Source of the DNA: JBFWWW01 sp050245975
GTDB lineage: Bacteria > Pseudomonadota > Alphaproteobacteria > Rhizobiales > Hyphomicrobiaceae
Direction of reading: 5' to 3'
NCBI GenBank assembly: GCA_050245975.1
Contig: JBFWWW010000021.1
Coordinates: forward strand, 1-35,061
Length of the DNA stretch: 35,061 nucleotides
Below, one piece after another: positions 8,372 through 16,282 of the stretch; the first letter of the stretch is position 1; each line of letters starts with the position of its first letter. The notes beneath the pieces are model-generated. The model saw nothing but the letters and a program-made list of their open reading frames with translations, made no database searches and was not told where the DNA came from. The translations under genes were made by a program, and so were the position numbers.

Positions 8372-9712
8372 TCACCTGTTCGCGAGCACGCGGTCGATCA
8401 TCGCCTGCGTGGAACCCAGATAGCGGCTGGGGTCGACCAGTTCGGCGAGGCGGCGGTCGTCCAGGTGGCGGGTGACCTCCGGCTCGGCCTCGAGCTGGAC
8501 CAGCAGCGTCGTGCCCTTGTCGAGCGCCCGGCGGCAGGCGCCGTAGACGAGGTCGTGGGCCACCGCGCGGCCGGTGTGCTCGGCCAGCGCCATCATCACG
8601 GCCTCCGCGACGATCAGGCCGCCCGTGAGCGCCAGGTTCTTCTGCATACGCTGAGCGTCGACGATCAGCCCCTCGAGCATGAACGTCGCCTGCTTCAGGG
8701 CGCCGGACGTGGCGATGAAGGCCTGCGGCAGCGCGATCCATTCCACGTGCCAGGGCCCGGTCGCCCGCTCGTGGTCGGCAAGCATCCCGTCGAGCATGAG
8801 GCCGGCCTGCTGACGGACGACCTTGCCCGCCGCCAGGATCAGCTCGCAGGAGATGGGGTTGCGCTTCTGCGGCATGGTGGAGGAGGCGCCGCGTCCCGAG
8901 ACGAAGGGCTCGAAGGCCTCGCCGACCTCGGTCTGCATCATCAGCATGACGTCGGTGGCGATCTTGCCGAGCGTGCCGGCGATGAGGCCGAGCAGGGAGA
9001 CGGTCTCGGCCATGTTGTCGCGCGCCACGTGCCAGGGCACGGCGGAGCGGCCGAGCGACAGCTCGTCGATCAGCGCGTCGTGCACGGCAAGACCTTGCGT
9101 GCCGAGCGAGGCGAGCGTGCCGGCGGCGCCGCCGAACTGGCCGACAAGAACCCGCGGCCTGAGCTCGGACAGGCGCTGGCGGTGGCGGTCCACCATGGAC
9201 AGCCAGATGGCGGCCTTGAGGCCGAACGTGGTGGGGAGCGCGTGCTGCAGGTGCGTGCGGCCGGCCATCACCGTGTCGCGGTGCTTGCGCGCCAGCGCGG
9301 CGAGCGCCTTGGCGATGCGCTCGAGGTCGGCCTCGACAAGCGCCAGCGCGTCGCGCACCTGGAGGACGGTGGCGGTGTCCATGATGTCCTGCGTCGTGGC
9401 GCCCCAGTGCAGGTAGCGCCCGGCATCGCCGCACAGGGCGACGAGCTGATGCACGAGGCCGACGATCGGGTAGCCGACGAGGTCGGTCTCGGTCTTGAGC
9501 TTCGCGAGGTCGAGCGGGCGGCTGCGGGCGAGGCGCGCGATGTCGTCGGCGGCGGCCTTGGGAATGATGCCGAGGCGGCCCTGGGCCGCGGCCAGCGCCA
9601 CCTCGACGTCGGTGGCGCGCGCGACGAAGGTCTCGTCGCTGAAGACGGCGCGCATGGCGTCGCTGCCGAACGCGTCGCGGAAGATGGCGGAATCGAAGAG
9701 GGTGGTCGCCAT
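8372..9712 (-). CDS. Fumarase/aspartase-superfamily lyase (CMLE or adenylosuccinate lyase-like)
   Basis: This 446-residue protein carries the superfamily marks: HWGATTQD at 102-109, GRTHLQHALP at 151-160 and the catalytic loop GRGASSTMPQKRNP at 273-286. The family breaks C-N or C-O bonds with release of fumarate, or cyclises muconate. HWGAT-QD and the overall length resemble 3-carboxy-cis,cis-muconate cycloisomerase (PcaB) more than classical PurB, but no protocatechuate or purine genes are nearby, so substrate is open and I give no symbol. ATG 9712 (MATTLFDSAIFRD) is where similarity starts; the longer open frame runs back through the tRNA-Thr gene and is not coding. It lies 20 bases downstream of tRNA-Thr on the same strand. 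Confidence 0.85.
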   Translation of the reverse strand: MATTLFDSAIFRDAFGSDAMRAVFSDETFVARATDVEVALAAAQGRLGIIPKAAADDIARLARSRPLDLAKLKTETDLVGYPIVGLVHQLVALCGDAGRYLHWGATTQDIMDTATVLQVRDALALVEADLERIAKALAALARKHRDTVMAGRTHLQHALPTTFGLKAAIWLSMVDRHRQRLSELRPRVLVGQFGGAAGTLASLGTQGLAVHDALIDELSLGRSAVPWHVARDNMAETVSLLGLIAGTLGKIATDVMLMMQTEVGEAFEPFVSGRGASSTMPQKRNPISCELILAAGKVVRQQAGLMLDGMLADHERATGPWHVEWIALPQAFIATSGALKQATFMLEGLIVDAQRMQKNLALTGGLIVAEAVMMALAEHTGRAVAHDLVYGACRRALDKGTTLLVQLEAEPEVTRHLDDRRLAELVDPSRYLGSTQAMIDRVLANR

Positions 9713-9732
9713 GCGGAACTCTGTGGCGGTGC

Positions 9733-9807
<75 letters not shown>

Positions 9808-9965
9808 TATCCGGTCGTGGAATCGCGGCGGACACTGCCACAAGCGACGCAGAGGGGCAAGCCAAGTGCCGCGGCCGGCGCGGGGGCGGCCGCAGACCGG
9901 GCGCCGTCCTTGATAATGCCGCAGACATCGGGTTTCTGGGGTCTCCTGGGTATCCGGAGTCGAGT

Positions 9966-10169
9966 ATGCGTTTGTCCAGCCAATGTCCCCGCTGTGGGAT
10001 GACCACGCCAACTGTGAGCTGCATCGAGGGCGACAGTCTCGTCGTCCGCTGCGGCAATAGCCACGTCGTCGAGCGCACGCCGGTCGGGGTCGAGCCGATC
10101 CGGCACCAGCGGCTTTCGGCGTGGATCGGGAAGCTCAAGTCTCGCGAACCCGCCCCCCTGTCCTGTTGA
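9966..10169 (+). CDS. Small cysteine-containing protein (67 aa)
   Basis: The frame MRLSSQCPRCGMTTPTVSC continues with DSLVVRCGNSHVVERTP and ends in Cys. A CPRC knuckle followed by two further single cysteines could bind zinc as a small ribbon, although the second pair is widely spaced, so this is tentative. It starts 159 bases from tRNA-Thr on the opposite strand; I see no strong ribosome-binding site, which lowers confidence. I recognise no named family. Composition and length are plausible for a real small protein, but random open frames of this size exist in this DNA. Confidence 0.45.
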   Translation: MRLSSQCPRCGMTTPTVSCIEGDSLVVRCGNSHVVERTPVGVEPIRHQRLSAWIGKLKSREPAPLSC

Positions 10170-10269
10170 CGAGGCGGGGCGTGATTGCTCGGGGCCATGC
10201 ATCCGCCTTGTCTTGATGCGGCCACGCGCCTAGGCTTTTGCTGTCCGGCAGGATAGCAACCATCGCCCA

Positions 10270-10443
10270 ATGGCACGCGAAACGGGAAAACCGACACCGG
10301 GAAAGGCCGGGCCAGACGATCGCCGCGAGCGTCTGGCGGCGGCGCTGCGCGACAACCTGCGCAAGCGCAAGGCCCAGTCGCGGGCGCGCGAGGAGCGTAC
10401 GGCCGATGGAACCGGGGCCGGCGGCGAGGGCGAGACGGGCTGA
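10270..10443 (+). CDS. Small basic protein upstream of murA (57 aa)
   Basis: MARETGKPTPGKAG is followed by RRERLAAALRDNLRKRKAQS and a Gly/Glu-rich tail. The central amphipathic, strongly basic helix (about residues 17-41) is a pattern I have seen in short uncharacterised proteins placed just before murA in other Rhizobiales, which is the main support. It may bind nucleic acid or be a ribosome-associated peptide, but nothing shows this. The stop is 152 bases before murA; that gap is G+C-rich and holds no other gene that I can see. Confidence 0.6.
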   Translation: MARETGKPTPGKAGPDDRRERLAAALRDNLRKRKAQSRAREERTADGTGAGGEGETG

Positions 10444-10595
10444 CCGGCGGGCCGACGGGCTGAGGAAGCGGGGGGCGGCCGACAAAGGCGTTGCGCGCCA
10501 GGGCCTGCGCTGGCTAGAGAACGGCGAGTCGGATAGCGGTTGCGCCAGGGCACGGCGCGCAAGGCCGGGCAGGCACCGGCGCCAGCGAGGGATCG

Positions 10596-11885
10596 ATGGA
10601 TCGGATCAGGATCACGGGTGGTCGGCGGCTCAACGGCACCATCCCCATCTCCGGCGCCAAGAACGCCGCTTTGCCGCTGATGATCGCCAGCCTGCTGACG
10701 GCGGACCGCCTGACGCTGAAGAACGTGCCCAACCTCGCCGACGTGAACCTGCTGGCGCGCATCCTGCGCAATCACGGCGTCGATCACACGGTCGACGGCA
10801 AGCGGCCGGGGCCGACTCTGTATCTGGGCGACACGTTCCATCTCACGGCCCGCGACATCGTCGATACGACCGCGCCCTACGAGATGGTGAGCCGGATGCG
10901 GGCGAGCTTCTGGGTGCTGGGGCCGCTCATCGCCCGCTGCGGGGCGGCGCGTGTCTCGCTGCCCGGCGGCTGCGCCATCGGCACACGCCCGGTCGACCTG
11001 CACCTGACCGGCCTCAAGGCGCTCGGCGCGGAAATCGAGATCGAGGGCGGCGACGTCGTCGCGCGCGCGCCCAGCGGGCTGCGCGGCGCGCGGATCGCCT
11101 TCCCGAAGGTGTCGGTCGGCGCGACCCACAACGTGATGATGGCGGCGACGCTCGCGAAGGGCGAGACCGTGATCGAGAATGCGGCGCGCGAGCCGGAGGT
11201 GGGCGACGTCGCCGAGTGCCTCGTGCGCATGGGCGCCGTCATCGACGGCATCGGCACGTCGACGCTGCGCATCCAGGGACGCGACAGGCTGGAAGGCGCG
11301 GTGCACACCGTGCTGCCGGACCGCATCGAGACCGGCACCTACGCCATGGCCGTCGCCGCCACCGGCGGCGATGTGGTCCTCGAGGGCGCGCGCGTGAACC
11401 TGCTTGAAGAGGCCTTCGCGGCGCTGCGGCGCGCCGGCACGTCCGTCGAGGAGACCAACAGCGGCGTGCGCGTCGCGCGCAACGGCAGCGGCATAGCGCC
11501 GGTCGAGGTCGAGACGCAGCCGTTCCCGGGGTTCCCCACGGACCTGCAGGCGCAACTCATGGCGCTGGTGACGCGGGCCGGCGGCACCAGCACCATCCGC
11601 GAGACGATCTTCGAGAACCGCTTCATGCACGTGCAGGAGCTGGCGCGCCTCGGCGCCGACATCCAGCTCGCGGGCGACACCGCGACCGTCAAGGGCGTCA
11701 GGCAGCTGCGCGGCGCGCAGGTGATGGCGACCGACCTCCGGGCCTCGGTCTCGCTCGTCATCGCGGGCCTGATGGCCGAAGGCAACACGATGATCAACCG
11801 CGTTTACCACCTCGACCGCGGCTTCGAGCGCCTGGAGCAGAAGCTGTCGCAGTGCGGCGCGGACATCGAGCGGATCGCCGGTTAG
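10596..11885 (+). CDS. murA: UDP-N-acetylglucosamine 1-carboxyvinyltransferase
   Basis: MurA transfers enolpyruvate from PEP to UDP-GlcNAc, the first committed step of peptidoglycan synthesis, in the cytoplasm. The 429-residue length is typical. RITGGRRLNGTIPISGAKNA at the N terminus includes the substrate-binding K22-N23 pair, and the fosfomycin-target cysteine is Cys126 in PGGCAIGTRPVDLHL, so the enzyme should be fosfomycin-sensitive at target level. The C-terminal half keeps QPFPGFPTDLQAQ and ENRFMHV, and DLRASVSLVIAGL near the end. ATG 10596 has GAGGG five bases upstream. It begins the conserved run of housekeeping genes that ends at tRNA-Phe. Confidence 0.98.
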   Translation: MDRIRITGGRRLNGTIPISGAKNAALPLMIASLLTADRLTLKNVPNLADVNLLARILRNHGVDHTVDGKRPGPTLYLGDTFHLTARDIVDTTAPYEMVSRMRASFWVLGPLIARCGAARVSLPGGCAIGTRPVDLHLTGLKALGAEIEIEGGDVVARAPSGLRGARIAFPKVSVGATHNVMMAATLAKGETVIENAAREPEVGDVAECLVRMGAVIDGIGTSTLRIQGRDRLEGAVHTVLPDRIETGTYAMAVAATGGDVVLEGARVNLLEEAFAALRRAGTSVEETNSGVRVARNGSGIAPVEVETQPFPGFPTDLQAQLMALVTRAGGTSTIRETIFENRFMHVQELARLGADIQLAGDTATVKGVRQLRGAQVMATDLRASVSLVIAGLMAEGNTMINRVYHLDRGFERLEQKLSQCGADIERIAG

Positions 11886-11993
11886 ACGGGCGCTCCCGAG
11901 GCTCCGGCAGCGGTCCGTTCACGCCAAACCGCGACAAGACGGGCGCGGCCATTGCGCCTGCGGGGCCCTCTCGCTATCACTCATGATGCTGCC

Positions 11994-12488
11994 ATGACGC
12001 CGCCCGGCGAAGCGCCCGGCCGCGGCCTGCCCAACACGAGCCTGCCGGTGCACATGCTGAAGCTGATCGCCTTCGATACGGAAGACCTGGCGGTACTGTC
12101 CGCCCATCTGCAGGACGCGGTCCTGAAGGTGGGCGACATGGCCTATCTGCCGCAGGAGAAGCGGTTTGCGGCCATCACCAACCGGTTCAACTGGGAGGCC
12201 GGCGCAAAGCGGAACGAGCGCCGCCGGTCGGGACTCAGGCTCGAGCGCGTGCTCGCGGCGCGCGTCCAGGGGTTCGACCTGCAGGACAAGGCGACCGTGC
12301 TGTCGCTGCTCGCCATCGAGTTCACGCCGGCCGAGGCGCCGGAGGGCCATGTCACGCTGCTGTTTGCCGGCGGCGCGGCGGTGCAGCTGCACGTCGAATG
12401 CATCGAAGCCGAGCTGAAGGACCTGGGCCCGGCCTGGCAGACGCGCAGCAGGCCCCGCCATCCCGACGAGACGGAACGGCCGGGCTGA
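11994..12488 (+). CDS. DUF2948 family protein
   Basis: The family is restricted to Alphaproteobacteria and has no known function. Its core is clear: LKLIAFDTEDLAVLSAHLQD, VGDMAYLPQEKRFA, NRFNWE, and a C-terminal GGAAVQLHVECIEAELKDLG. The N-terminal 20 residues from ATG 11994 are poorly conserved; ATG 12054 (MLKLIAFD) is an alternative start and would give 144 instead of 164 residues. Its place between murA and hisD is the usual one in this order, though no link to cell wall or histidine synthesis is established. Confidence 0.88.
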   Translation: MTPPGEAPGRGLPNTSLPVHMLKLIAFDTEDLAVLSAHLQDAVLKVGDMAYLPQEKRFAAITNRFNWEAGAKRNERRRSGLRLERVLAARVQGFDLQDKATVLSLLAIEFTPAEAPEGHVTLLFAGGAAVQLHVECIEAELKDLGPAWQTRSRPRHPDETERPG

Positions 12489-12527
12489 ACCGGCCATCTG
12501 AAGGCGCCACCCGAAAGCGAAAGTCCC

Positions 12528-13826
12528 ATGCCTCAGCAACTGACGTCATCGGATGCTGATTTCGAAGCGGCATTCGCCGCGTTCCTGGCGCAGAAGCGCG
12601 AGGCCGCCGCCGATGTCGATGCCGCCGTGCGCGAGATCATCGCCGACGTGCGCAACCGCGGCGACGAGGCGCTGATCGGCCTCAGCGCGAAGTTCGACCG
12701 GGTCGATCTCGCCAAGGCCGGCATCCGCATCACGGCGGACGAGCTGGCGGCGGCGGAATCGCGCTGCGATCCGGCGGCGCTCGACGCGCTCAGGTTCGCG
12801 CGCGAGCGTATCGCCGGCCATCACCGGCGCCAGCTCCCGGCCGACGATCGTTATACGGACGCGACCGGCGCCGAGCTGGGCTCGCGCTGGACGGCGGTGG
12901 AATCGGTCGGCCTCTATGTGCCGGGCGGGCTCGCCAGCTATCCGAGCTCGGTGCTGATGAACGCCGTGCCGGCGCAGGTGGCGGGCGTGCCGCGCATCGC
13001 CGTCGCGGTGCCGGCGCCGGGCGGCGAGATCAATCCGCTGGTGCTGGCGGCCCTGCGCATCTGCGGCGTGGGCGAGGTGTACCGGGTCGGCGGCGCGCAG
13101 GCCGTGGCGGCGCTCGCCTACGGCACCGCGACGATACCGGCCGTCGTCAAGATCGTCGGTCCCGGCAATGCCTATGTGGCCGCGGCGAAGCGACAGGTGT
13201 TCGGTGCCGTGGGCATCGACTCGGTGGCGGGTCCCTCGGAGGTGCTGGTGATCGCCGACGGCGACAACGATCCCGAGTGGATCGCGGCCGACCTGCTGGC
13301 GCAGGCCGAGCACGATACGGCGGCGCAGTCGATCCTGATGACGGACGATGCGGGATTTGCAGCGCGCGTGACCGCGGCGGTCGAGCGGCAGCTTGCGAAG
13401 CTGCCGCGCGGCAATATCGCGGGAGCGAGCTGGCGCACGTTCGGGGCCGTCATCGTCGTGCGCGCGCTGGACGAGGCGCCGGCGCTGGCCGACCGCATCG
13501 CCGCCGAGCATGTCGAGATCGCGACACGCGATCCGGATGCCGTCGCCGGAGCCATACGCAATGCGGGCGCCATCTTCCTCGGTCGGCACACCCCCGAGGT
13601 GATCGGCGACTACGTGGCGGGCTCCAACCACGTGCTGCCGACGGCGCGCACGGCGCGTTTCTCGTCCGGCCTCGGCGTCCTGGATTTCATGAAGCGCACG
13701 TCCATCCTGCGCCTCGACCGCAACGCGCTCGCCGCGCTCGGCCCGGCGGCCATGACGCTGGCGCGCGCGGAGGGCCTCGAGGCGCACCGGCGGTCCGTCG
13801 CCGTCCGCCTCGACGAGCCGGCATAG
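12528..13826 (+). CDS. hisD: Histidinol dehydrogenase
   Basis: HisD is a zinc enzyme that oxidises L-histidinol to L-histidine with two NAD+, the last step of histidine synthesis. The 432-residue protein has VGLYVPGGLASYPSSVLM, the NAD-site loop GPGNAYVAAAK, GPSEVLVIADGDNDP, the metal and catalytic segment LLAQAEHDTAAQ, AEHVEI with the catalytic Glu-His pair, and GSNHVLPTARTARFSSGL near the C terminus. ATG 12528 (MPQQLTSSDADF) starts the family match. It is 39 bases after the DUF2948 gene and 11 bases before the UPF0262 gene, so these are probably one transcript. Confidence 0.98.
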   Translation: MPQQLTSSDADFEAAFAAFLAQKREAAADVDAAVREIIADVRNRGDEALIGLSAKFDRVDLAKAGIRITADELAAAESRCDPAALDALRFARERIAGHHRRQLPADDRYTDATGAELGSRWTAVESVGLYVPGGLASYPSSVLMNAVPAQVAGVPRIAVAVPAPGGEINPLVLAALRICGVGEVYRVGGAQAVAALAYGTATIPAVVKIVGPGNAYVAAAKRQVFGAVGIDSVAGPSEVLVIADGDNDPEWIAADLLAQAEHDTAAQSILMTDDAGFAARVTAAVERQLAKLPRGNIAGASWRTFGAVIVVRALDEAPALADRIAAEHVEIATRDPDAVAGAIRNAGAIFLGRHTPEVIGDYVAGSNHVLPTARTARFSSGLGVLDFMKRTSILRLDRNALAALGPAAMTLARAEGLEAHRRSVAVRLDEPA

Positions 13827-13837
13827 CGGGGCACGCC

Positions 13838-14335
13838 ATGTACGAACCGGAGCCGCCACCGAAAAACCCGAAGGCCAGGCTGTGCCGCATCACGCTCGAC
13901 GAGACGTCGATCGCGCGCGCGAACGCCAACGTTGAGCACGAGCGCGAGGTGGCGATCTTCGACATCCTCGAGGACAACGAGTTCATCGTCGAGGGGCGGG
14001 ACGACGGACCCTACACGCTTCAGCTCGGCATGGTGGAGGACCGCCTCGCCTTCACCGTCGGACAGGAGGAGACCGACGCGAGCTTCACCTTCTATCTCTC
14101 GCTGACGCCGCTGCGCCGCATCCTGAAGGACTATTTCATCGTCTGCGAAAGCTACTACCAGGCGATCCGCACCGCGCCGCCGTCGCGCATCCAGGCCATC
14201 GACATGGGCCGCAGGGCGCTGCACGACGAGGGCAGCCAGGCGCTGGTCGAGCGGCTCAAGGGCAAGGTCACGGTGGACCGCGACACGGCGCGGCGCCTGT
14301 TCACGCTCATCTCGGCCCTGCACTGGAAAGGGTGA
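13838..14335 (+). CDS. UPF0262 family protein
   Basis: A 165-residue alphaproteobacterial protein without known function. Recognisable stretches are LCRITLDETSIARANANVEH, EREVAIFDILEDNEF, GPYTLQLGMVEDRLAF, LSLTPLRRILKDYF and CESYYQAIRTAPPSRIQAID, ending TARRLFTLISALHWKG. It starts 11 bases after the hisD stop; no membrane segment or signal peptide is present, so it should be cytoplasmic. The following phosphatase starts four bases after its stop, which suggests translational coupling. Confidence 0.93.
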   Translation: MYEPEPPPKNPKARLCRITLDETSIARANANVEHEREVAIFDILEDNEFIVEGRDDGPYTLQLGMVEDRLAFTVGQEETDASFTFYLSLTPLRRILKDYFIVCESYYQAIRTAPPSRIQAIDMGRRALHDEGSQALVERLKGKVTVDRDTARRLFTLISALHWKG

Positions 14336-14339
14336 CGCG

Positions 14340-14804
14340 GTGGCGGTTGCGGGGGCACCCACTCTTCCGGGCGCTGTGCTCTTTGCCTGCACGCTCAATG
14401 CCGTGCGCTCGCCGATGGCTGCCGCCATCCTGCGCCATCTGACGGGACGGCGGATCTATGTGGAGTCGGCCGGGGTCCGCGCCGGCGAGCCCGATCCGTT
14501 CGTGATCGCCGTCATGGACGAGATCGGCATCGACATGACGCAGTACAAGCCGCACGCGCTGTCGGACCTGCACGACACCTCGTTCGATCTCATCATCACG
14601 CTGTCGCCCGAAGCGCACCACCAGGCGCTGGAGCTGACGCGCACGATGGCGGTCGATGTCGAGTACTGGCCGACGCTCGACGCCTCGATGGTGGTGGGGC
14701 AGGGCAACCGCGAGCAGGTCCTGGACGCCTACCGCCGCGTTCGCGACGGGCTGTTCCAGCGCATCAAGCAGCGCTTCGGGCTCGAGGGCGGCCCCACGGT
14801 GTGA
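14340..14804 (+). CDS. Low-molecular-weight phosphatase / arsenate reductase-like protein
   Basis: The 154-residue protein begins at GTG 14340, four bases after the previous stop. The catalytic P-loop C-x5-R-S is CTLNAVRS near residue 17, the mark of low-molecular-weight tyrosine phosphatases and thioredoxin-type ArsC. ESAGVRAGEPDPFVIAVM and TLSPEAHHQALELTR are the other family blocks. The usual C-terminal DP acid motif is not obvious; WPTLDAS may supply the aspartate. The steady linkage to UPF0262 and infA in related genomes argues for a housekeeping phosphatase rather than an arsenic gene, and there is no ars gene here. Substrate unknown. Confidence 0.85.
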   Translation: MAVAGAPTLPGAVLFACTLNAVRSPMAAAILRHLTGRRIYVESAGVRAGEPDPFVIAVMDEIGIDMTQYKPHALSDLHDTSFDLIITLSPEAHHQALELTRTMAVDVEYWPTLDASMVVGQGNREQVLDAYRRVRDGLFQRIKQRFGLEGGPTV

Positions 14805-14884
14805 CGAAAACGCACCAGAAGCGCTTGCTTTCCCTAGGCAACCTGCGCATTCTCCGCCGCGATTGAGGCTCCCAGCGAGGGTTC

Positions 14885-15103
14885 ATGGCGAAAGAAGAAC
14901 TTCTGGAGTTCCCAGGGGCAGTCACCGAACTGCTGCCGAACGCCACATTCAGGGTGAAGCTTGAGAACGGGCACGAGATCATTGCGCACACGGCCGGACG
15001 CATGCGCAAGAACAGGATCCGTGTACTGGCCGGCGACAAGGTTCTCGTTGAGATGACGCCCTATGACCTTACAAAAGGCAGGATTACCTACCGCTTTAAG
15101 TAG
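14885..15103 (+). CDS. infA: Translation initiation factor IF-1
   Basis: IF-1 binds the A site of the 30S subunit during initiation. The 72-residue length is exact for the family, and the single S1/OB fold is complete: MAKEELLEFPGAVTELLPNA, FRVKLENGHEI, AHTAGRMRKNRIRVLAGD, then VEMTPYDLTKGRITYRFK. A GAGGG ribosome-binding site precedes ATG 14885. The 80-base gap before it is long enough to hold its own promoter; TTGCTT at 14825 with CATTCT 17 bases on is a weak candidate. Confidence 0.98.
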   Translation: MAKEELLEFPGAVTELLPNATFRVKLENGHEIIAHTAGRMRKNRIRVLAGDKVLVEMTPYDLTKGRITYRFK

Positions 15104-15140
15104 GACCGACGGGCCGCGCCGCGAAACGCTGCGGCGCGAG

Positions 15141-15809
15141 ATGGCCCGTTCGGTCCCGACCGGCCGGCGCGCCGCGCTCAAGCCGCGGCTCGTGCTCGCC
15201 AGCGCCTCCGCGCGCCGGCTGATGCTGCTGGCGCAGGCCGGCATCGAGCCCGACGCGCTCAGGCCTTCCTCCATCGACGAGACGCCGCGCAAGGGCGAGA
15301 TGCCGCGCACGCTGGCCATGCGGCTCGCGCGCGCGAAGGCCGAGGACGTGCGCGACCTGATCGCCAACGACAAGGATATCGCCGACGCCTACGTGCTTGC
15401 CGCCGATACGGTGGTGGCCGTCGGCCGGCGGGTGCTGGTGAAGCCGAAGTTCATCGAGGAGGCGCTCGCCTCGCTGCAGCTCCTTTCCGGCCGTTCGCAC
15501 CGCGTCCTGACGAGCCTGTGCCTCATCACGCCCGATGATCGCGTGCGCATGAAGGTCGTCGATACGCGGGTGCGCTTCAAACGCCTGTCGAAGGACGAGA
15601 TCGAGGCCTACATCGCCTCGCGCGAATGGCGCGGCAAGGCCGGCGGCTATGCCATTCAGGGGCTGGCCGGATGCTTCGTGCAGAAGCTCGTCGGGTCCTA
15701 CACGAACGTGGTGGGGCTGCCGCTCACCGAGGTGACGAGCATGTTGATCGGCGAGGGATTCCCGATCCATTTCAACTGGCTGAAGGCGGGCGAGACCGAT
15801 CCCGACTGA
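15141..15809 (+). CDS. maf: Maf family nucleotide pyrophosphatase (YhdE-like)
   Basis: Maf proteins hydrolyse non-canonical or excess nucleoside triphosphates to monophosphates and pyrophosphate. The 222-residue protein has the N-terminal LVLASASARR, the catalytic AADTVVAV, and GGYAIQGLAGCFV with GSYTNVVGLPL near the C terminus. GGYAIQG and SYTNVVGLPL fit the dTTP/UTP-type subfamily (YhdE) better than the m7GTP-type (YceF). ATG 15141 starts 37 bases after infA; an in-frame earlier ATG inside infA exists but would add unrelated residues. It sits in the usual infA-maf-yacG order. Confidence 0.94.
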   Translation: MARSVPTGRRAALKPRLVLASASARRLMLLAQAGIEPDALRPSSIDETPRKGEMPRTLAMRLARAKAEDVRDLIANDKDIADAYVLAADTVVAVGRRVLVKPKFIEEALASLQLLSGRSHRVLTSLCLITPDDRVRMKVVDTRVRFKRLSKDEIEAYIASREWRGKAGGYAIQGLAGCFVQKLVGSYTNVVGLPLTEVTSMLIGEGFPIHFNWLKAGETDPD

Positions 15810-15831
15810 TCACGATCCGAGGACCATGCCC

Positions 15832-16065
15832 ATGGCGGACACCGGACCCGCCGCACGCAGCGAAGGCAAATGCCCGATCTGCGGCGCGCCGCGCGCGGCG
15901 GACTATCGCCCGTTCTGCTCGCGCCGCTGCGCCGACGTCGACCTGCTGCGCTGGCTGAACGGAAGCTACGCCATCGCCTCGATGGCGGACGACGAGGAGG
16001 ACGGCGAGCCCTCGCCCCAGGCGCCGCCGCCGAAGCGGACGGACGAGGCGGAAAACCCGGACTGA
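15832..16065 (+). CDS. yacG: DNA gyrase inhibitor YacG
   Basis: YacG is a small zinc protein that binds GyrB and blocks DNA binding by gyrase. The 77-residue product has the four-cysteine ribbon C-x2-C then C-x3-C (CPICGAPR and FCSRRCADVD), then LLRWLNGSYAI and an acidic, Pro-rich tail. GAGGA at 15819-15823 is eight bases before ATG 15832; ATG 15826 is in frame but too close to it. The start is 22 bases after maf. Confidence 0.93.
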   Translation: MADTGPAARSEGKCPICGAPRAADYRPFCSRRCADVDLLRWLNGSYAIASMADDEEDGEPSPQAPPPKRTDEAENPD

Positions 16066-16067
16066 GC

Positions 16068-16104
16068 GAGGCCGCGGCGTCGCGTTCGCCGCGGTGGCGG
16101 CCTC
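16068..16104 (+). terminator. Strong hairpin after yacG
   Basis: Two nested, competing stems are possible: GAGGCCGC/GCGGCCTC outside and CCGCGGCG/CGCCGCGG inside with a 7-base loop. It directly follows the yacG stop and precedes the tRNA-Phe promoter, as expected for the end of the long operon, but it lacks a T run. Confidence 0.45.
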
Positions 16105-16106
16105 TC

Positions 16107-16135
16107 TGGACACGCCTCCGCCGAGCCCCTATAAA
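16107..16135 (+). promoter_or_regulatory. Sigma-70 promoter of tRNA-Phe
   Basis: TGGACA (16107-16112) and TATAAA (16130-16135) are separated by exactly 17 bases. Transcription would start near 16142, giving a leader of about 33 bases before the tRNA. This is the best consensus promoter I see in the window. Confidence 0.75.
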
Positions 16136-16174
16136 GCGCAGCGTTCGCGGCGGCCCAACGGCCGGCTGCGATCC

Positions 16175-16250
16175 GCCCAGGTAGCTCAGTTGGTAGAGCA
16201 CGTGACTGAAAATCACGGTGTCGGCAGTTCAATTCTGCCCCTGGGCACCA
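16175..16250 (+). tRNA. tRNA-Phe (GAA anticodon)
   Basis: GCCCAGG pairs with CCTGGGC, followed by A73 and an encoded CCA, 76 bases in all. The D arm is AGCTCAGTTGGTAGAGC. The anticodon stem CGTGA/TCACG holds loop CTGAAAA with GAA at 34-36. The T arm contains GTTCAATTC. It closes the infA-maf-yacG run, as usual in alphaproteobacteria. Confidence 0.98.
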
Positions 16251-16282
16251 CTTCCCGGTTTCCAGCCAGATGAGTTTCGCGG

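Noticed and set aside
14340..14804. Arsenic-resistance arsC
   Set aside because: The P-loop fits, but there is no ars regulator or pump nearby and the linkage to UPF0262 and infA is a housekeeping context, so only a phosphatase-family call is made.
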